From JAAELZ01 sp965223465 (GTDB taxonomy: Bacteria > Pseudomonadota > Gammaproteobacteria > Arenicellales > Poriferihabitantaceae), in assembly GCA_965223465.1 (NCBI GenBank), contig OZ245025.1, forward strand, positions 248,001-312,000: a stretch of DNA of 64,000 nucleotides. Reading direction: 5' to 3'. Under the pieces are notes generated by a model. That model did not search any database and was not told the DNA's origin. It saw nothing but the letters and a program-made list of their open reading frames with translations. Positions 1 to 8,858 of this stretch are shown here, one piece after another (positions within the stretch are counted from its first letter, which is position 1; each line of letters starts with the position of its first letter). The position numbers and the translations under genes were made by a program.

Positions 1-293
1 TTATACCCGACACCGCAAGTGCCTGGAACGCTAAACGCTTCGTGTATGGCAGCTGCAAAATCGGCTTCAAGCATACCTTTGTCATTTGCGGCCTGAGGGG
101 TTAGGCCGGTAACCAGGGCAGACTGTGGGTGTGGTATAAAATCTAAAGCAGGTTTGCAAAAGAAATCGATTGGTTCGCCAATCGGGTTAAGCTCCAGATC
201 GGTGCGAATCGCGGCAAATTGTGCGGGCCGATCAAGCCTGGGGTTGAGTCCCCAGGTTTCGTAATCGTGCCACAGTAGAGTGATTTCACTCAT
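1..293 (-). CDS. sbcB: Exodeoxyribonuclease I, N-terminal part (cut by window edge)
   Basis: Translation from the ATG at 291-293 gives about 97 residues that run off the window start. ExoI is a 3'-5' single-strand DNA exonuclease of the DEDDh family, acting in mismatch repair and recombination. The visible N-terminus holds the exonuclease I motif HDYETWG (Asp and Glu bind metal), followed by DRPAQFAAIRTD and GEPIDFFCKP, both closely matching E. coli SbcB. The conserved block LVTGLTPQ is also present. It starts 11 bases downstream of the yhbY stop on the same strand, so it may be read from the fabI-yhbY transcript. Only the first part is seen; the identity rests on these family-specific blocks. 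Confidence 0.93.
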   Translation of the reverse strand, partial: MSEITLLWHDYETWGLNPRLDRPAQFAAIRTDLELNPIGEPIDFFCKPALDFIPHPQSALVTGLTPQAANDKGMLEADFAAAIHEAFSVPGTCGVGY

Positions 294-304
294 GAAAACA
301 GATG

Positions 305-598
305 TTATTTGGGTAGTGTGATGATTGGATTATTGGCCGGTCGGTAAAGGATGCCAACACGGCCAATCAGCGCAATATTAGCCGCTTTGAGTGGTTTACT
401 GATAGTTGCCAACAGTGCTTGCTTTGCGGGTTTATCGTCGGCCGGCAATTTGATTTTGATCAATTCATGCTTACTCAAAGCGAGATCAAGTTCTTCTTTT
501 ACTGTCTTAGTAAATCCTTTGGCGCCAATGGTGACCACAACTTTTTTATGATGCGCTTTGGCTTTTAGGAATTTGATCTGCTTATTGCTCAATTGCAT
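305..598 (-). CDS. yhbY: YhbY family RNA-binding protein (CRM domain)
   Basis: A 97-residue single CRM-domain protein. The family binds pre-50S ribosomal particles in E. coli and is thought to help ribosome assembly. Family blocks seen are LSNKQIKFLKAKAHH at the start, the central VTIGAKGFT loop (the GxxG-type RNA contact), HELIKIKL, and VGILYRP near the end. I place the start at the ATG at 598, because this matches the family N-terminus (MxLSxKQ). A longer frame opens at 622 and overlaps the end of fabI, but its eight extra residues are not conserved. The gene lies 16 bases after fabI and is probably cotranscribed with it. Confidence 0.93.
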   Translation of the reverse strand: MQLSNKQIKFLKAKAHHKKVVVTIGAKGFTKTVKEELDLALSKHELIKIKLPADDKPAKQALLATISKPLKAANIALIGRVGILYRPANNPIITLPK

Positions 599-614
599 GG
601 TAGTCAGAACCCTT

Positions 615-1412
615 TCAGGCATCAGCGAGCATTTGATCGCTCATACCGGTGATGTTAAAGCCTGCATCTACGTAGGTAATTTCGCCGGTAATACCCGAAG
701 CCAGATCGGAGCATAAAAATGCTGCAGCATTGCCCACTTCATCAATGGAGACAACCCGACCCAGTGGCGCCACTTTTTCAAATTGACCGAGGAGCTTTTT
801 GAAATCTTTGATACCTGCTGCTGCTAGCGTCCGAATCGGTCCGGCTGAGACCGCGTTAACACGAATTCCCTTTGGGCCCATTGATTGCGCGAGATATCTA
901 ACATTTGCTTCCAGGCTGGCTTTCGCTACCCCCATAACGTTATACGAAGGCATCGACTGAACCGCGCCAATATAGCTCAGGGTAAGTAGCGCGCCATTAC
1001 GGCCTTCCATCAAGGGCTGTGCATATTTGGCCATAGCAGCAAAACTATAGGAGCTGATTTCATGGGCGAGCAAAAACCCCTCCCGCGTGACGGCATCAAC
1101 ATAGGGGCCCTCGAGTTCTTCCCTGGGAGCAAAAGCAATAGAATGAATGACGCCATCGAGACCATCCCAACGTTCACCCAAGGAGGTAAACATTTGTTCT
1201 ATTTCCTCATCGGTAGAAACGTCGCAGGGTAGAACAATATCTGAACTGCATTCTGCTGCCAGTTTTTCCACCCTGGGCTTCATTTTGTCATTGGGGTAAG
1301 AAAATGCCAGTTCCGCACCTTCGCGATGCATGGCTTGGGCTATGCCCCAGGCAATCGAACGATTGCTGGCAATTCCACAAATTAAGACTTTTTTACTTTT
1401 AAGAAAACCCAT
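615..1412 (-). CDS. fabI: Enoyl-[acyl-carrier-protein] reductase, NADH type
   Basis: 265 residues. FabI performs the last reduction of each fatty-acid elongation cycle, turning trans-2-enoyl-ACP into acyl-ACP with NADH, in the cytosol. It is a short-chain dehydrogenase fold: nucleotide-binding GIASNRSIAWGIA at residues 13-25, Tyr147 in LSYIGA, and the catalytic Tyr157-x6-Lys164 in SYNVMGVAKASLEANVRYLA. The block SAGPIRTLAA, the substrate-loop region of FabI, is intact, so a triclosan-type FabI is expected. Length equals E. coli FabI. The start has AAGAG upstream. Only 41 bases separate it from divergent rsmJ, so the promoters of the two genes must overlap or lie inside each other. Confidence 0.97.
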   Translation of the reverse strand: MGFLKSKKVLICGIASNRSIAWGIAQAMHREGAELAFSYPNDKMKPRVEKLAAECSSDIVLPCDVSTDEEIEQMFTSLGERWDGLDGVIHSIAFAPREELEGPYVDAVTREGFLLAHEISSYSFAAMAKYAQPLMEGRNGALLTLSYIGAVQSMPSYNVMGVAKASLEANVRYLAQSMGPKGIRVNAVSAGPIRTLAAAGIKDFKKLLGQFEKVAPLGRVVSIDEVGNAAAFLCSDLASGITGEITYVDAGFNITGMSDQMLADA

Positions 1413-1453
1413 ATTCTTACGCTCTTTGATGATTTTTAAATGACCCGATTGCT

Positions 1454-2257
1454 ATGCCGCCTAGCCACCTACATACCCGAAATCTAAATGCGGTAGTTGC
1501 GATTGGCTGGGCACCTGGATTTGAAGCGGATGCTCGCTTGTTTGCACGCCAAAACAAGCTGCCGATTATAAATGAAACGAGCGATTGGAGTGGGCTGTGT
1601 TTCTGTCTTGATGCAGCGGGTTGGTCGTTGAAGGAAGCGCCCAACAATGGGCAAGATGTATTTGTGTTGCAGTTTACCCCCAAATATCAGGCGCGCGGTA
1701 AAGATCCATTGCTACGGGCGATGGGCAAGGCCAGCACAGTGCTGGATATGACGGCGGGATGGGGTGCGGATGCTCTGCATATCGCCGAATCAGGTAGAAC
1801 AGTGATTGCGTTAGAACGTCATCCGGTAGTTTATCAATTATTACAACAGGCGCGAAGCGAGCTAAATTCTGATTTAAAGCAGCGCCTTAAGTTTTTACCC
1901 GTCGACGCAGCGCAAGACAATGCTAAACAAAACCTGACAAGGTTATTGTCACAAACATTGGCGTTTGATCTGGTCTATATCGATCCGATGTTTGATATTA
2001 AGCCAGGTTCAAACGCCAAAACCAAAAGGCCGATGCGGTTGCTTCAGCAACTGGTAAAGGCGCCTTCACGAACGAACGAACTGTGTCTGTTCAGGCAGGC
2101 AATGGATATTGCGCGAAAGCGGGTCGTGGTAAAACGCGCACTCAAGGCGCCCTATTTAGCTGACAAAGTCCCGCAGGGCTCAATAAAAAGTAAGTTACTC
2201 AGGTTTGACCTTTATCGCCCGCAACTCCATAATTACACGCAAAATAATCAAGTGTAG
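1454..2257 (+). CDS. rsmJ: 16S rRNA (guanine1516-N2)-methyltransferase RsmJ
   Basis: 267 residues. RsmJ methylates G1516 of 16S rRNA with S-adenosylmethionine. The Rossmann SAM-binding motif is VLDMTAGWGADAL near residues 95-107; acidic motif II is IALERHPVV; the catalytic-type motif YIDPMF is followed by a Lys/Arg-rich stretch and RKRVVVKR, all diagnostic of the RsmJ/YhiQ family. The last block LLRFDLYRP matches the family C-terminus. It begins a plus-strand run with cfa only eight bases downstream. The first 30 residues are less conserved, so the exact start is less certain. Confidence 0.9.
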   Translation: MPPSHLHTRNLNAVVAIGWAPGFEADARLFARQNKLPIINETSDWSGLCFCLDAAGWSLKEAPNNGQDVFVLQFTPKYQARGKDPLLRAMGKASTVLDMTAGWGADALHIAESGRTVIALERHPVVYQLLQQARSELNSDLKQRLKFLPVDAAQDNAKQNLTRLLSQTLAFDLVYIDPMFDIKPGSNAKTKRPMRLLQQLVKAPSRTNELCLFRQAMDIARKRVVVKRALKAPYLADKVPQGSIKSKLLRFDLYRPQLHNYTQNNQV

Positions 2258-2265
2258 ACCAGCCG

Positions 2266-3393
2266 ATGTATAAGCGATGGGTTATTCGACAACTTGAATC
2301 TGCCGGACTGACCATCAATAACGATCAGGCAGACCCAGATTATAATATCATCGTGAACGATGAGCGTTTTTATCCCCAGACCGCTCTGAAGGGCTCGCTT
2401 GGTTTTGGCGAAAGCTATGCGGACGGAAATTGGGACTGTTCGCGACTGGATAAAATCGTCTATCGCATCTTAAAAGGCGAAATTGGCACGCGTGGACTAG
2501 GTCATATCGGGCTGGGTGTGCGTTCGCTTGTTTGCAATATGCAAAATAAAATTCGCGCAATGCGCGTGGCCAAAACCCATTATGACGTGGATGCCGCAGT
2601 ATTTGAATGGATGTTGGACCCTTATTTACAATATACCTGCGGTTACTGGGCACGAGCGGATAATTTAGACCAGTCGCAAACCGATAAAATGGATTTGATT
2701 ATTAAGAAGCTAGGCTTGGAAGCGGGGGATGAGGTGTTGGATATTGGCTGCGGCTGGGGTGGGTTTGCCAAATACGCTGCGCAAAAGTACGGGCTCAAAA
2801 TGCACGGCTTATCAATCTCGCAAAGCCAGCTGGATTATGCAAAAAAACTGTGCGAGGGTTTGAATTGCACTTTCAAATTTGGCGACTATCGGAATCTGGC
2901 CGATATATATCCGCAGAAGTTTGATGCTATTACCATTATCGGGGTGACCGAACACATCGGCTATAAAAATTACAAAGGTTTGTATCAAGTCATGCGCGAA
3001 AGACTGAAACCCGCTGGCCTGGTATTGCAGCATACCATTACCCATATGCAATCTTGTTTGCATACAGAGCCGTTTATTGAGCGTTATATTTTCCCCGGTG
3101 GCATGGTGCCTTCGGTGGAGCAACTAAGCACGGCGATGAAGCGTTTTTTTGTGTTGGAAGATTTACATAATTTCAGCGCGGATTATGATAAAACCCTGTG
3201 CGCTTGGCACGAAAATTTCAGCTACTTTAAAGATAAAATCGAGCAAACCAGCCATTTGGGACAACGTTTTTATCGTATTTGGGTGTTTTATTTATTGAGC
3301 TGCGCAGGTATGTTTCGTGCACGCCAGGCACAATTAATGCAGCTGGTATTGTCTCCAGAGGGTGTGCCGGGCGGCTATCGTCGCGTTAGCTAA
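2266..3393 (+). CDS. cfa: Cyclopropane-fatty-acyl-phospholipid synthase
   Basis: 375 residues, the usual size. The enzyme transfers a methylene group from S-adenosylmethionine across cis double bonds of membrane phospholipid acyl chains, commonly as cells enter stationary phase or meet acid. The N-terminal lipid-binding part contains LGFGESYADGNWDC. The catalytic part has YDVDAAVFEWMLDPYLQYTCGYW, the SAM motif EVLDIGCGWGGFA near residue 155, GLSIS, and ITIIGVTEHIG; the ending has the FRARQAQLMQLV block. In this family FxxMLD and TCGYW contact substrate and bicarbonate. It lies eight bases after rsmJ and 17 before the DUF3530 gene. Confidence 0.95.
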   Translation: MYKRWVIRQLESAGLTINNDQADPDYNIIVNDERFYPQTALKGSLGFGESYADGNWDCSRLDKIVYRILKGEIGTRGLGHIGLGVRSLVCNMQNKIRAMRVAKTHYDVDAAVFEWMLDPYLQYTCGYWARADNLDQSQTDKMDLIIKKLGLEAGDEVLDIGCGWGGFAKYAAQKYGLKMHGLSISQSQLDYAKKLCEGLNCTFKFGDYRNLADIYPQKFDAITIIGVTEHIGYKNYKGLYQVMRERLKPAGLVLQHTITHMQSCLHTEPFIERYIFPGGMVPSVEQLSTAMKRFFVLEDLHNFSADYDKTLCAWHENFSYFKDKIEQTSHLGQRFYRIWVFYLLSCAGMFRARQAQLMQLVLSPEGVPGGYRRVS

Positions 3394-3410
3394 AAACATT
3401 ATGGTAACTA

Positions 3411-4151
3411 ATGATGAAATTTAAAATTTTACTACTGATTGGTTTATTGATTCCCTCACTGGCTCAAACATCTGATCTTGCTAAAGAGCAGCGTTGGAAA
3501 GAGCAGGTGGTAGCTGATCTATTCGATGGTGAAGCGATTAGTCTCAACGACGGGGAAAATGATTTTCTCGCGCTGGTGACAACTGCAGACACGGCTTCGC
3601 CGAACGCGGTGGTTGTATTACATGGCGTTGGTGCACACCCCGATTGGCCACAAGTGGTCAATCCGCTGCGCGTGGGTCTGGCTGAACTGGGTTGGACCAC
3701 CTTGTCTATCCAGTTGCCGGTGTTAGCCAATGATGCCGAGCCGGAATTATACGATGCGCTGATCGGCGAGGCTGGCCCCAGAATAGCGGCAGCGATAGAC
3801 CATCTGCGGGGTGAAGGGGCCGAGGCGATTTATATTGTGGCGCATAGTTTGGGCTCGCGCATGGCGAGTGCGTATTTAGATGGTGATAATCATGGTCTGG
3901 CTGGTTTTGTGGGTGTGGGCATGAGTCATAATACGGTCGAGTATCTGGATACGATTGAGTTACCGGTGCTTGATTTATACGGAAGTGAAGATCTACAAAG
4001 CGTGCAGGCCTCAGCTTCCGACCGGGCAGACGCGGCCAGTGGTAATCCAGCGTACGTGCAACAGGAGATTGAAGGCGCTGATCATTTTTTTAACGATCAG
4101 GACGATGTGCTGCTGATGGCGGTTAGTGAATGGCTGAGCAGTATTCAGTAG
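3411..4151 (+). CDS. DUF3530 family alpha/beta-hydrolase-like exported protein
   Basis: 246 residues with a clear signal peptide (MMKFKILLLIGLLIPSLAQT), so exported to the periplasm. The body reads as an alpha/beta hydrolase: VVLHGVGAHPDW is the oxyanion-hole strand, and IVAHSLGSRMA is the nucleophile elbow with Ser146. Candidate acid and base residues are in YGSEDLQ and GADHFF. This is the pattern of DUF3530, whose substrate is unknown. The 3' end runs close to the next gene, whose likely start lies 42 bases downstream. Membership is confident; the reaction is not known. It could be started at the second ATG (3414) with no change of meaning. Confidence 0.8.
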   Translation: MMKFKILLLIGLLIPSLAQTSDLAKEQRWKEQVVADLFDGEAISLNDGENDFLALVTTADTASPNAVVVLHGVGAHPDWPQVVNPLRVGLAELGWTTLSIQLPVLANDAEPELYDALIGEAGPRIAAAIDHLRGEGAEAIYIVAHSLGSRMASAYLDGDNHGLAGFVGVGMSHNTVEYLDTIELPVLDLYGSEDLQSVQASASDRADAASGNPAYVQQEIEGADHFFNDQDDVLLMAVSEWLSSIQ

Positions 4152-4192
4152 AATGCGGGATTTTAGACTTAGATTGCGTAAGTTTAATCGCG

Positions 4193-4447
4193 ATGGCGTC
4201 TGAGCTTCCCGAGCTTACTGTCTACAGTCGAATGGGGTGTCATTTATGCGAGGATATGCTCGATGCCCTATACGCCTATCGGGATGAACTTGGTTTTGAT
4301 ATGACGATCTACAATATTGATGACGACCCTGAATTGCTTGAGATGTTCACCGAGAGCGTACCTTCGGTGTTTCTGGGTGAGCGCGAAATAATGCGTTACT
4401 ATTTTGAATTGGCAACGCTTGAGCAGGCACTTGCGGCGTTAAAATGA
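4193..4447 (+). CDS. Glutaredoxin-like protein (DUF836 type)
   Basis: 84 residues from the ATG at 4193. A longer frame opens at 4130 inside the DUF3530 gene, but its added residues are not thioredoxin-like, so I prefer the internal start, which places the first beta strand (LTVYSRMGCHLCEDM) at the N-terminus. The redox motif is Cys16-His-Leu-Cys19; the conserved cis-proline is in ESVPSVFLGE. This small family is predicted to exchange dithiols and disulfides in the cytosol; no substrate is known. Its stop overlaps the start of the next gene as ATGA, so the two are translationally coupled, which suggests a shared redox role. Confidence 0.82.
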   Translation: MASELPELTVYSRMGCHLCEDMLDALYAYRDELGFDMTIYNIDDDPELLEMFTESVPSVFLGEREIMRYYFELATLEQALAALK

Positions 4448-5523
4448 GGGGCCAAATGATGAAAATGGTGGCCCCTGTTTACTGGTTCTTTGTCGTTGTG
4501 CTGATCGGTATTTCACCGGCGTTGTTGGCAGCGGAGTCTGGTGAGCAGGGTGAGAAAGGCGTGTTTAGTGGAAATGTCAATGCCATTCATCCCGACTGGT
4601 TTAAGGAAAGTTTTCTTGATTTTGCAGAAGATATTGACGAAGCCGCGAGCGAGGGCAAGCGCTTGGCCTTGTATTTTTGGCAACCCGGTTGCCCCTATTG
4701 CAACCAGCTATGGGCGCATAATATGGCGGTAGAAGGCATTGAGCAGCAGTTTCGATCTAACTTCGACGTGGTTGCGCTCAATATGTGGGGTGATCAGGAA
4801 GTGGTCACGGTCGCAGGTAAGCAATTTACCGAGAAACAACTGGCGCGGGCGCTGGATGTTGATTTTACGCCTACCTTGCTTTTTTACGACGAAAACAAGC
4901 AAAACATATTACGGCTAAATGGCTATTTACCGCCGGAGAAATTCAAACTAGCTTTGCATTACGCCCGTAGTGAGCATGTGCCAGCACAAAGTTTTGGCGA
5001 GTATATATTGGCGCAGCAGGCGGATCATGGCGGTAAACTCGCGCGCAGTCAGGATTTTTTCCAGCCTGTTGATCAGGCGCTAAGCAATCGAAAGGCACAA
5101 CCGGCCACGCGGCCCCTGGCGGTGATTTTCGAAATCCCGGATTGCGAAACTTGTGAGCAGTTTCATGATGTGACGCTTGGCCAGCACCCGGAAACGCGAC
5201 AATTACTGGAACAGATGGATGTAGTGCAGCTCAACGCGTTAGCGGATAACAGTATCGTTACACCCGATGGCGAGACGACGACGCCTAAGCAATGGGCGCA
5301 GACCCTGGGTTTGAGTTACTATCCATCTATTGCGCTGTTTGATGAGCAGGGCGAACAAGTGATGCTGATGAACGCTTATTTCCGTCATTTTCACACGCAA
5401 TCCGTGTTTGCCTATGTTTTGGAAAAAGCTTATTTAAATCAGCCTAGCTTTCAGCGTTATATTTCTGCGCGTGCGGATGCCTTAATAGAACAAGGCTTGG
5501 ATGTGGATATATGGCAAGAGTAG
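4444..5523 (+). CDS. Exported protein with two tandem thioredoxin domains
   Basis: 359 residues. An N-terminal hydrophobic segment (residues 10-29, ending LLAAES) looks like a signal peptide. Two thioredoxin-fold repeats of about 150 residues follow. The first has FWQPGCPYCNQLW (Cys83, Cys86) and cis-Pro143 in DFTPTLLF. The second has FEIPDCETCEQF (Cys234, Cys237) and cis-Pro294 in YYPSIALF. Each repeat also carries a VVxLN and T(P)KQ-type segment, so they look like an internal duplication of a SoxW/DsbE-like domain. A role in periplasmic disulfide chemistry is inferred. It overlaps the glutaredoxin-like gene by four bases and converges on the HAD gene ten bases away, with no clear terminator. 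Confidence 0.82.
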   Translation: MRGQMMKMVAPVYWFFVVVLIGISPALLAAESGEQGEKGVFSGNVNAIHPDWFKESFLDFAEDIDEAASEGKRLALYFWQPGCPYCNQLWAHNMAVEGIEQQFRSNFDVVALNMWGDQEVVTVAGKQFTEKQLARALDVDFTPTLLFYDENKQNILRLNGYLPPEKFKLALHYARSEHVPAQSFGEYILAQQADHGGKLARSQDFFQPVDQALSNRKAQPATRPLAVIFEIPDCETCEQFHDVTLGQHPETRQLLEQMDVVQLNALADNSIVTPDGETTTPKQWAQTLGLSYYPSIALFDEQGEQVMLMNAYFRHFHTQSVFAYVLEKAYLNQPSFQRYISARADALIEQGLDVDIWQE

Positions 5524-5533
5524 TGTACCTTGC

Positions 5534-6244
5534 TTAACTTAATTGTGCGTAAAACGCATCAATATCAGCAAACACCATATCCGCATATTGGGATAAATCC
5601 TGCATTCGGCTCGCGCCACTCTCAACTGCGATGGCGGTGGCGCCGGCGGCTTTCGCCATTTTCATATCGTGCTGGCTGTCACCAATTACCGCAACGTGTT
5701 CGGGTGCAAGGTTGGTGTGCAGACAAAACGCTTGTACCATGCCAGCCTGGGGTTTATGTCCAAAGCCAGAATCTGCCCCGCAATAAAAATCAACCAGATC
5801 ATTTAACGCAAGGCCATCCAGGGTTTGCTTGACATTGACTTCATCATCCATGGAGGCAACCCCCAGCGCATAGTGCCGACCGAGTGCAGTGAAAATGGCT
5901 ACCGTATTTTGCGAGATTGGGACCGCCCGGCTGAGCGATTCTGTCACAATCGCTTGAATTTTTGGAATTAAAGGCTCAATCAAGGTAGTGCTGGTGAGTG
6001 CCGCCCAGCTTTCGAGCATGGCACCGGTGGTTTCAAACGCCATGATTGAATCTGTTGACCAGCTGTCTGATTCAGGTAAATAACCGCCGTGAATCAGCAA
6101 TTCTTTTGCCAATGCTGGCTGATTAGCCTGATTGGCAACCAGTTCTGCCGCTGCTTTCAGCGGTGGTAACCACGACTGATTAAAGTCGATCAGCGTTCCA
6201 TCTTTGTCGAACAGTAAGCCTTTTAGCTTATGCAATAGATTCAC
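5534..6244 (-). CDS. HAD-superfamily phosphatase, phosphoglycolate-phosphatase-like
   Basis: 236 residues. HAD motif I is LLFDKDGTLID (Asp13 nucleophile, Asp15 acid/base); motif II is the Ser in GVASMDDE; motif III Lys is in FGHKPQAG; motif IV is VIGDSQHDMKMAKAAG. The helical cap between motifs I and II fits subfamily IA, to which Gph belongs. Members dephosphorylate small metabolites such as 2-phosphoglycolate; the exact substrate cannot be read from sequence. The start is GTG, one base after the pepN stop (TGA-C-GTG), so translation is probably coupled to pepN. Confidence 0.83.
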   Translation of the reverse strand: MNLLHKLKGLLFDKDGTLIDFNQSWLPPLKAAAELVANQANQPALAKELLIHGGYLPESDSWSTDSIMAFETTGAMLESWAALTSTTLIEPLIPKIQAIVTESLSRAVPISQNTVAIFTALGRHYALGVASMDDEVNVKQTLDGLALNDLVDFYCGADSGFGHKPQAGMVQAFCLHTNLAPEHVAVIGDSQHDMKMAKAAGATAIAVESGASRMQDLSQYADMVFADIDAFYAQLS

Positions 6245-6245
6245 G

Positions 6246-8858
6246 TCAGCCCAGTGCTTTATGAATGATTTCGCTTACATTATCCGACAGGTCTTCTTGA
6301 TGCGCTATGCGTTGCATCTGTTTTTGCATCATCTCCTGACGCTTTTCGTCATAGCGCTTCCACTGATTGAAACAAGATACCATCCGTGCGGCAACTTGCG
6401 GATTATATTGATCGAGTTTTAGTATCCATTTACGCGCAAATCGATAACCAGAGCCATCTTTTGTATGAAATGTGACCGCATTTCCAAATAAGAGTCCACC
6501 GATTAAAGCGTAGACTTTATTTGGGTTATTTTTATCAAAATCAATGTGTTTAGTTAGCGATTTAATGTTGTTTAGCGTATGTTCTCCTGGTTCACGACTT
6601 TGCAGGCTGAACCACTTGTCGATCAACAAGGCTTCGTGGTGCCATTGTTGATGAAAATCATCAAGGTAGTGTTGCTTGTTTGCATATCGGGAGTGCGCCA
6701 GGCTGGCCAGTGCAGAAATGGTATCGGTCATGCAACTGGCACGTTCGTACTGACGCATGGCAAGCGCGTAGGCTGCCTCGTGCTCTAAACGCATCAGCAC
6801 AGCTAAACAGGTATCTCTGAGTGATCTATATGCTGATTCTGCCTGCGTCCAGCTACCCGAGCTTTGGTTATGCGCATAAACATAGCGATCATGTAGCGCA
6901 TCTTTATGTGCAACCACCAACTGTTGCAGGATTCGTTCACGGCTGTGATATACGAGCTCTGGGTCAATCACATCCATGCGTTGGCTAATAATGGATTCGC
7001 TTGGTAGGATTAAAAGCTGTGCAAGTAATGCTGGATCAGTTTGTTTGTCTTGCAGCAATTGGCCGTATAGATCAACGTATTCAGGTGCTAGCACTGCTGC
7101 TTTATCAGCCATACATAGCTCGATTTGCCTGAGGCTAAGCTGCTGCATGGCTTCCCAACGGTTAAACGGGTCATCGTCATGGCACGCCAGAAAACCGAGC
7201 GCAGAAGCATCTTGTTCGTACCTAAGCTTAATCGGCGCGCTAAAGCTGCGTAATACCGATACGACCGGTTCGGATTCGAGCTCACCCAATTCAATCGACT
7301 GTTGCGCGTCGGTCAGATGCAATACTGCCTCAAGTTGGTTTTCGCCCTCATGGCTAAAGCGCATACGTTCGCCGTTTGGTTTGAACAATGCAGTTCGAAT
7401 CGGGATCAACAAAGGTTGTTTGTCTTGTTGTCCAGGTGTATCCGGTGTGTGTTGGCTGAAATCCAATCGCAAACTGTTACGCCTGGCATCGTAATGACTG
7501 CTTAAGCTGACTTCTGGTGTGCCCGCTTGGTCGTACCAGCGACGAAACTGGCTTAAATCAATCCCGCTGGTCTGTTCCATTGTATCCACAAAATCATCCG
7601 TGGTGACGGCTCCGCCGTCGAAATTATCAAAATATCGATTGGTTGCTTGTTTAAAAGTGTGGGCGCCTAATAAGGTTCGTATCATGCGAACTACCTCTGC
7701 GCCTTTATCGTAAACCGTCGCGGTATAAAAATTATTAATTTCTTCGTAACTTTGTGGGCGAACAGGGTGCGCCATTGGGCCTGCGTCTTCTTTAAACTGG
7801 GCAGTGCGGAGTAGATTGACATCATTTATTCGTTGTACTCCGTGCGAACCCATGTCGGCGCTAAATTGTTGATCACGAAACACGGTAAAGCCTTCTTTGA
7901 GGCTCAGCTGAAACCAGTCTCGGCAGGTGACTCGATTGCCCGACCAATTGTGGAAGTACTCATGGCCGATCACGCCTTCAATCGCTTGGTAATCCTGGTC
8001 AGTGGCAATTTCTTGCCGAGCCAGCACATATTTGGTATTAAAAATATTGAGGCTCTTATTTTCCATGGCGCCCATATTAAAATCGCTGACGGCGACAATA
8101 TGAAAAATATCCAGGTCGTACTCCCGGTCATAAACCTGTTCATCCCAGCGCATGGCTTTTTGCAATGATTCCAATGCATGACTGGTTTTCCCCACATCGT
8201 CTGGTCGGGTCAGCACATGTAAATCCACCACCTTACCACTACGCGTAGTAAAAGTATCGCTATGGTAGCTTAGGTTGCCAGCGACCAGCGCGAACAGATA
8301 GGTTGGTTTGGGAAATGGGTCATGCCAAACCGCATAGTGTGTGGTTCCACTTTCGCCTTGTTCGATAAGGTTGCCATTCGACAATAAAACTGGATAAAGC
8401 GATTTATCAGCACTGAGCTTTACTGTATAGGTAGTTAATACGTCAGGGCGGTCTAAACTGTACGTGATAGATCGAAACCCTTGTGCTTCGCATTGGGTGC
8501 AGAGCATATCTCCAGACTGATATAAACCGCTCAAACTGGTATTAGCTGCGGGTGAAATTTCGGTTTGAATTTCAAGGGTAAACTGTGCGGGAACTTCAGT
8601 TATGGTTAGAGAACGATCATCGAGTTCGTATTGATTGTTATCTAATTCCTGTTGGTCAAGTTTGACCGAAAGCAGCTTTAATGATTCACCATCAAGACGC
8701 AGCGTGTGGCCATCTCCGATGGCTCGAATTTGATATCGTGTGTTGACCGTAGTTTGCTTGGCATCAAGCGCAAAATCCATTTCACAACTTGATAGCTCAA
8801 AAGCGGGTGGCTGATAGTCTTTTAAATAGATAGTCTGACTGTTTGCGTTCTTAGCCAT
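6246..8858 (-). CDS. pepN: Aminopeptidase N (M1 family, gammaproteobacterial type)
   Basis: 870 residues, matching E. coli PepN. It removes N-terminal residues from peptides in the cytosol. Seen in order: an N-terminal beta domain, the exopeptidase motif GAMENKSLN, the zinc motif HEYFH near residue 297 with the downstream glutamate in LKEGFTVFRD, and a long helical C-terminal domain with the LTKHIDFDKNNPNKVYALIGG block of bacterial PepN. It begins inside the end of the AmgK-like gene (eight-base overlap) and is followed one base later by the HAD gene, forming a tight three-gene run. Confidence 0.96.
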   Translation of the reverse strand: MAKNANSQTIYLKDYQPPAFELSSCEMDFALDAKQTTVNTRYQIRAIGDGHTLRLDGESLKLLSVKLDQQELDNNQYELDDRSLTITEVPAQFTLEIQTEISPAANTSLSGLYQSGDMLCTQCEAQGFRSITYSLDRPDVLTTYTVKLSADKSLYPVLLSNGNLIEQGESGTTHYAVWHDPFPKPTYLFALVAGNLSYHSDTFTTRSGKVVDLHVLTRPDDVGKTSHALESLQKAMRWDEQVYDREYDLDIFHIVAVSDFNMGAMENKSLNIFNTKYVLARQEIATDQDYQAIEGVIGHEYFHNWSGNRVTCRDWFQLSLKEGFTVFRDQQFSADMGSHGVQRINDVNLLRTAQFKEDAGPMAHPVRPQSYEEINNFYTATVYDKGAEVVRMIRTLLGAHTFKQATNRYFDNFDGGAVTTDDFVDTMEQTSGIDLSQFRRWYDQAGTPEVSLSSHYDARRNSLRLDFSQHTPDTPGQQDKQPLLIPIRTALFKPNGERMRFSHEGENQLEAVLHLTDAQQSIELGELESEPVVSVLRSFSAPIKLRYEQDASALGFLACHDDDPFNRWEAMQQLSLRQIELCMADKAAVLAPEYVDLYGQLLQDKQTDPALLAQLLILPSESIISQRMDVIDPELVYHSRERILQQLVVAHKDALHDRYVYAHNQSSGSWTQAESAYRSLRDTCLAVLMRLEHEAAYALAMRQYERASCMTDTISALASLAHSRYANKQHYLDDFHQQWHHEALLIDKWFSLQSREPGEHTLNNIKSLTKHIDFDKNNPNKVYALIGGLLFGNAVTFHTKDGSGYRFARKWILKLDQYNPQVAARMVSCFNQWKRYDEKRQEMMQKQMQRIAHQEDLSDNVSEIIHKALG

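Noticed and set aside
6976..7494. 172-codon frame opposite pepN
   Set aside because: Antisense to the PepN helical domain, with Ser/Cys-rich composition and no ribosome binding site.
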